From Nitrosospira sp. 56-18 (GTDB lineage Bacteria > Pseudomonadota > Gammaproteobacteria > Burkholderiales > Nitrosomonadaceae), in NCBI GenBank assembly GCA_001899235.1, contig MKVR01000018.1, positions 1 through 64,000 of the forward strand: a stretch of DNA of 64,000 nucleotides. Direction: 5' to 3'. The position numbers and the translations under genes were made by a program. The notes under the pieces are model-generated. The model saw only the letters and a program-made list of their open reading frames with translations. It was not told the origin of the DNA and made no database searches. Positions 62,667 to 64,000 of the stretch are shown piece after piece (the stretch's first letter is position 1; each line of letters starts with the position of its first letter).

Positions 62667-62707
62667 TACTATACCTGTAACGATTTACCATGACCTGTAA
62701 TAACAGG
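62667..62707. promoter_or_regulatory. GntR promoter and operator candidate
   Basis: A perfect dyad CCTGTAATAACAGG (62694-62707; arms CCTGT/ACAGG) and a half-site ACCTGTAA at 62673 lie ten bases ahead of the GntR start. A possible -10 (TACTAT, 62667) precedes. This is typical of autoregulation by a GntR/HutC-type regulator. Confidence 0.55.
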
Positions 62708-62717
62708 ACAGAACAAT

Positions 62718-63530
62718 ATGGAACGAATGAGAATGAACCAACCCTTGACCACCACGTTATCCCCCATACCGCTCTATACCCAGATCAAGGATATATTGCG
62801 CGAGCGCATTCTCGACGGCACCTACAAGCCCCATGAGCGCTTGCCGTCTGAAAGCGGGATGAGCAATATATTTGGCGCCAGCCGCATTACGGTAAGGCAG
62901 GCCTTGAGCGACCTGCAAAATGAAGGATTGATTTTCCGGATCCCCGGCAAGGGAACGTTCGTTGCCAAAGCCAAGGCGTTTCAGCAATTGATGCAACTGG
63001 AAGGGTTCGCGGAGGCGATGTTGCGTATGGGTTATGAAATCTACAACAAGGTGACCAGCCACAAATCGGTTGCCGCATCCCTTGCCGTTGCCCAAAAGCT
63101 CGCGCTTGAGCCAGGGGTGCCAGTAACGGAAATCAAACGGGTGCGCCATCTGAACCGGGAGCCGCTATCGATGGAAGTCACTTACCTGCCGGAGGAGATA
63201 GGCGAACGCCTGCGCAACATCGATCTTCCCAACCGCGATATTTTCCTGGTGCTGGAAAATGACTATGGCATCGCTCTAGGGCATGCGGATCTGCAGATCG
63301 ATGCCATGCTGGCCGATCACAATCTGGCGAACCTGCTGAAGATGGAAGAAGGTTCCCCGGTATTGCGCATGGAGCGGCTCACGCATACCGCCGCAGGCAA
63401 GCCCCTGGATTTCGAGTATCTGTATTTCCGCGGCGACGCATTTCAATATCGCCTGAGAATATCGCGGCAGGCTGCCAGCACCTCCGCATCCGGCGCATGC
63501 GAAACGGCCGAAAGTCGCACGGCAAAATAG
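62718..63530 (+). CDS. GntR-family regulator, HutC type (UTRA domain)
   Basis: 270 residues. An N-terminal winged helix (IPLYTQIKDILRERILDGTY, FGASRITVRQALSDLQNEGL) and C-terminal UTRA ligand-binding domain (VPVTEIKRVRHLNREPLSME; FEYLYFRGDAFQYRLRI) are visible. It lies 39 bases ahead of a flavoprotein gene that it probably controls. ATG at 62718 has AGGACAG ahead; ATGs at 62727 and 62733 are also possible. Confidence 0.9.
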   Translation: MERMRMNQPLTTTLSPIPLYTQIKDILRERILDGTYKPHERLPSESGMSNIFGASRITVRQALSDLQNEGLIFRIPGKGTFVAKAKAFQQLMQLEGFAEAMLRMGYEIYNKVTSHKSVAASLAVAQKLALEPGVPVTEIKRVRHLNREPLSMEVTYLPEEIGERLRNIDLPNRDIFLVLENDYGIALGHADLQIDAMLADHNLANLLKMEEGSPVLRMERLTHTAAGKPLDFEYLYFRGDAFQYRLRISRQAASTSASGACETAESRTAK

Positions 63531-63569
63531 CCCTCACAGCCCATACAGCGGTTTTTAACAGGACAGCCC

Positions 63570-64000
63570 ATGCAATCCCATACCCGGACAGTCGATGTAC
63601 TTGTCATAGGAGGCGGCACCGCCGGTCCCATGGCGGCTGTGAAGGCCAGGGAAGCCAACCCCGAGTTGCGCGTGCTCCTGCTGGAAAAAGCCAATGTCAA
63701 GCGCAGCGGCGCCATCTCCATGGGCATGGACGGCCTCAACAATGCCGTGGTGCCAGGCCATGCCACGCCGGAACAGTATGTCAGGGAAATCACAATCGCC
63801 AACGACGGGATCGTCAACCAGAGAACGCTGATGGCCTATGCCCGCAACAGTTTTTCGATGATCGAGGAGCTGGACCGATGGGGCGTCAGATTCGAAAAGG
63901 ATGAAACCGGCGATTATGCGATGCGCAAGGTTCATCACATGGGAACGTATGTGCTTCCCATGCCGGAAGGCCACGATATCAAGCGCGTGCTGTACAGGCG
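63570..64000 (+). CDS. FAD-dependent fumarate reductase/adenylylsulfate reductase-like flavoprotein (partial)
   Basis: First 143 codons; it runs off the window. VDVLVIGGGTAGPMAAVKAR is the FAD-binding GxGxxG site, followed by LLLEKANVKRSGAISMGMDG and the substrate-side YVREITIANDGIVNQRTLM and VHHMGTYVLPMPEG. This is the fumarate-reductase/SDH/AprA flavoprotein family, the AprA-like branch by the SGAISMGMDGLNN motif. AGGA lies seven bases before the ATG. Coupled in order with the GntR gene. Confidence 0.8.
   Translation, partial: MQSHTRTVDVLVIGGGTAGPMAAVKAREANPELRVLLLEKANVKRSGAISMGMDGLNNAVVPGHATPEQYVREITIANDGIVNQRTLMAYARNSFSMIEELDRWGVRFEKDETGDYAMRKVHHMGTYVLPMPEGHDIKRVLYR

Overview
The window reads as chromosome of a betaproteobacterial ammonia oxidiser, most likely Nitrosospira or a close relative. 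The best evidence is a nitrosocyanin gene at 30452-30865, a red copper protein known almost only from ammonia-oxidising bacteria. Supporting evidence is the E. coli-like block uvrC - pgsA - tRNA-Gly - tRNA-Cys at 51-54 kb, and copper or periplasmic genes (a tyrosinase with a MelC1-like partner, a phosphate-type porin). The genus is an inference.

Layout. 0-3.3 kb: a repeat end, an MBL-fold hydrolase, an IS3 fossil and a tyrosinase operon. 3.4-20.3 kb: an accessory island rich in immune-type domains: a TIR-like/WD40/KAP NTPase fusion, a deoxyribohydrolase/TRAFs-binding/SLOG-like protein, a TIR gene broken by a small repeat, a SIR2-like/TIR protein overlapping a STAND-WD40 protein by 4 bp, a three-Cys-motif partner (TcmP) methyltransferase-like gene, a DUF4231/SLATT membrane protein, and two proteins sharing an unrecognised C-terminal domain. 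Small non-autonomous repeats and IS3/IS256 fossils lie between them. 20.6-27.4 kb: a six-gene minus-strand operon for a tandem-ATPase, two-permease exporter. 27.5-33.0 kb: host genes for exported or metabolic proteins, including nitrosocyanin and a 25-residue membrane peptide.

33573-51245: a 17.7-kb integrated element bounded by a 15-bp direct repeat (ATGGAGGCGGGGGTC) that is the 3' end of tRNA-Cys. It carries an integrase, AlpA-like and replication-type genes, a P27-type small terminase, a capsid-like leader fragment, a few tail-tip genes, HNH and SNase nucleases, a retropepsin-like protease, SRAP, a TIR protein and a GNAT toxin-antitoxin-like pair. I see no large terminase, portal, protease or full capsid gene, so it is either a decayed prophage or a satellite-like element.

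51.2-64 kb: ordinary chromosome with tRNA-Cys, tRNA-Gly, pgsA, uvrC, a tautomerase, a family-5-type uracil-DNA glycosylase, efp, a porin, small secreted proteins, a Kazal-domain protein, a CHASE3-type kinase with its receiver, a DMT transporter, a GntR regulator and the start of a flavoprotein.

The leading candidates for undescribed biology are the bicistronic SIR2-like/TIR + STAND-WD40 pair, the TIR-WD40-KAP fusion, the shared C-terminal domain of two island proteins, and a repeat family whose five visible termini all begin with a stop codon and supply the stop of two neighbouring genes.
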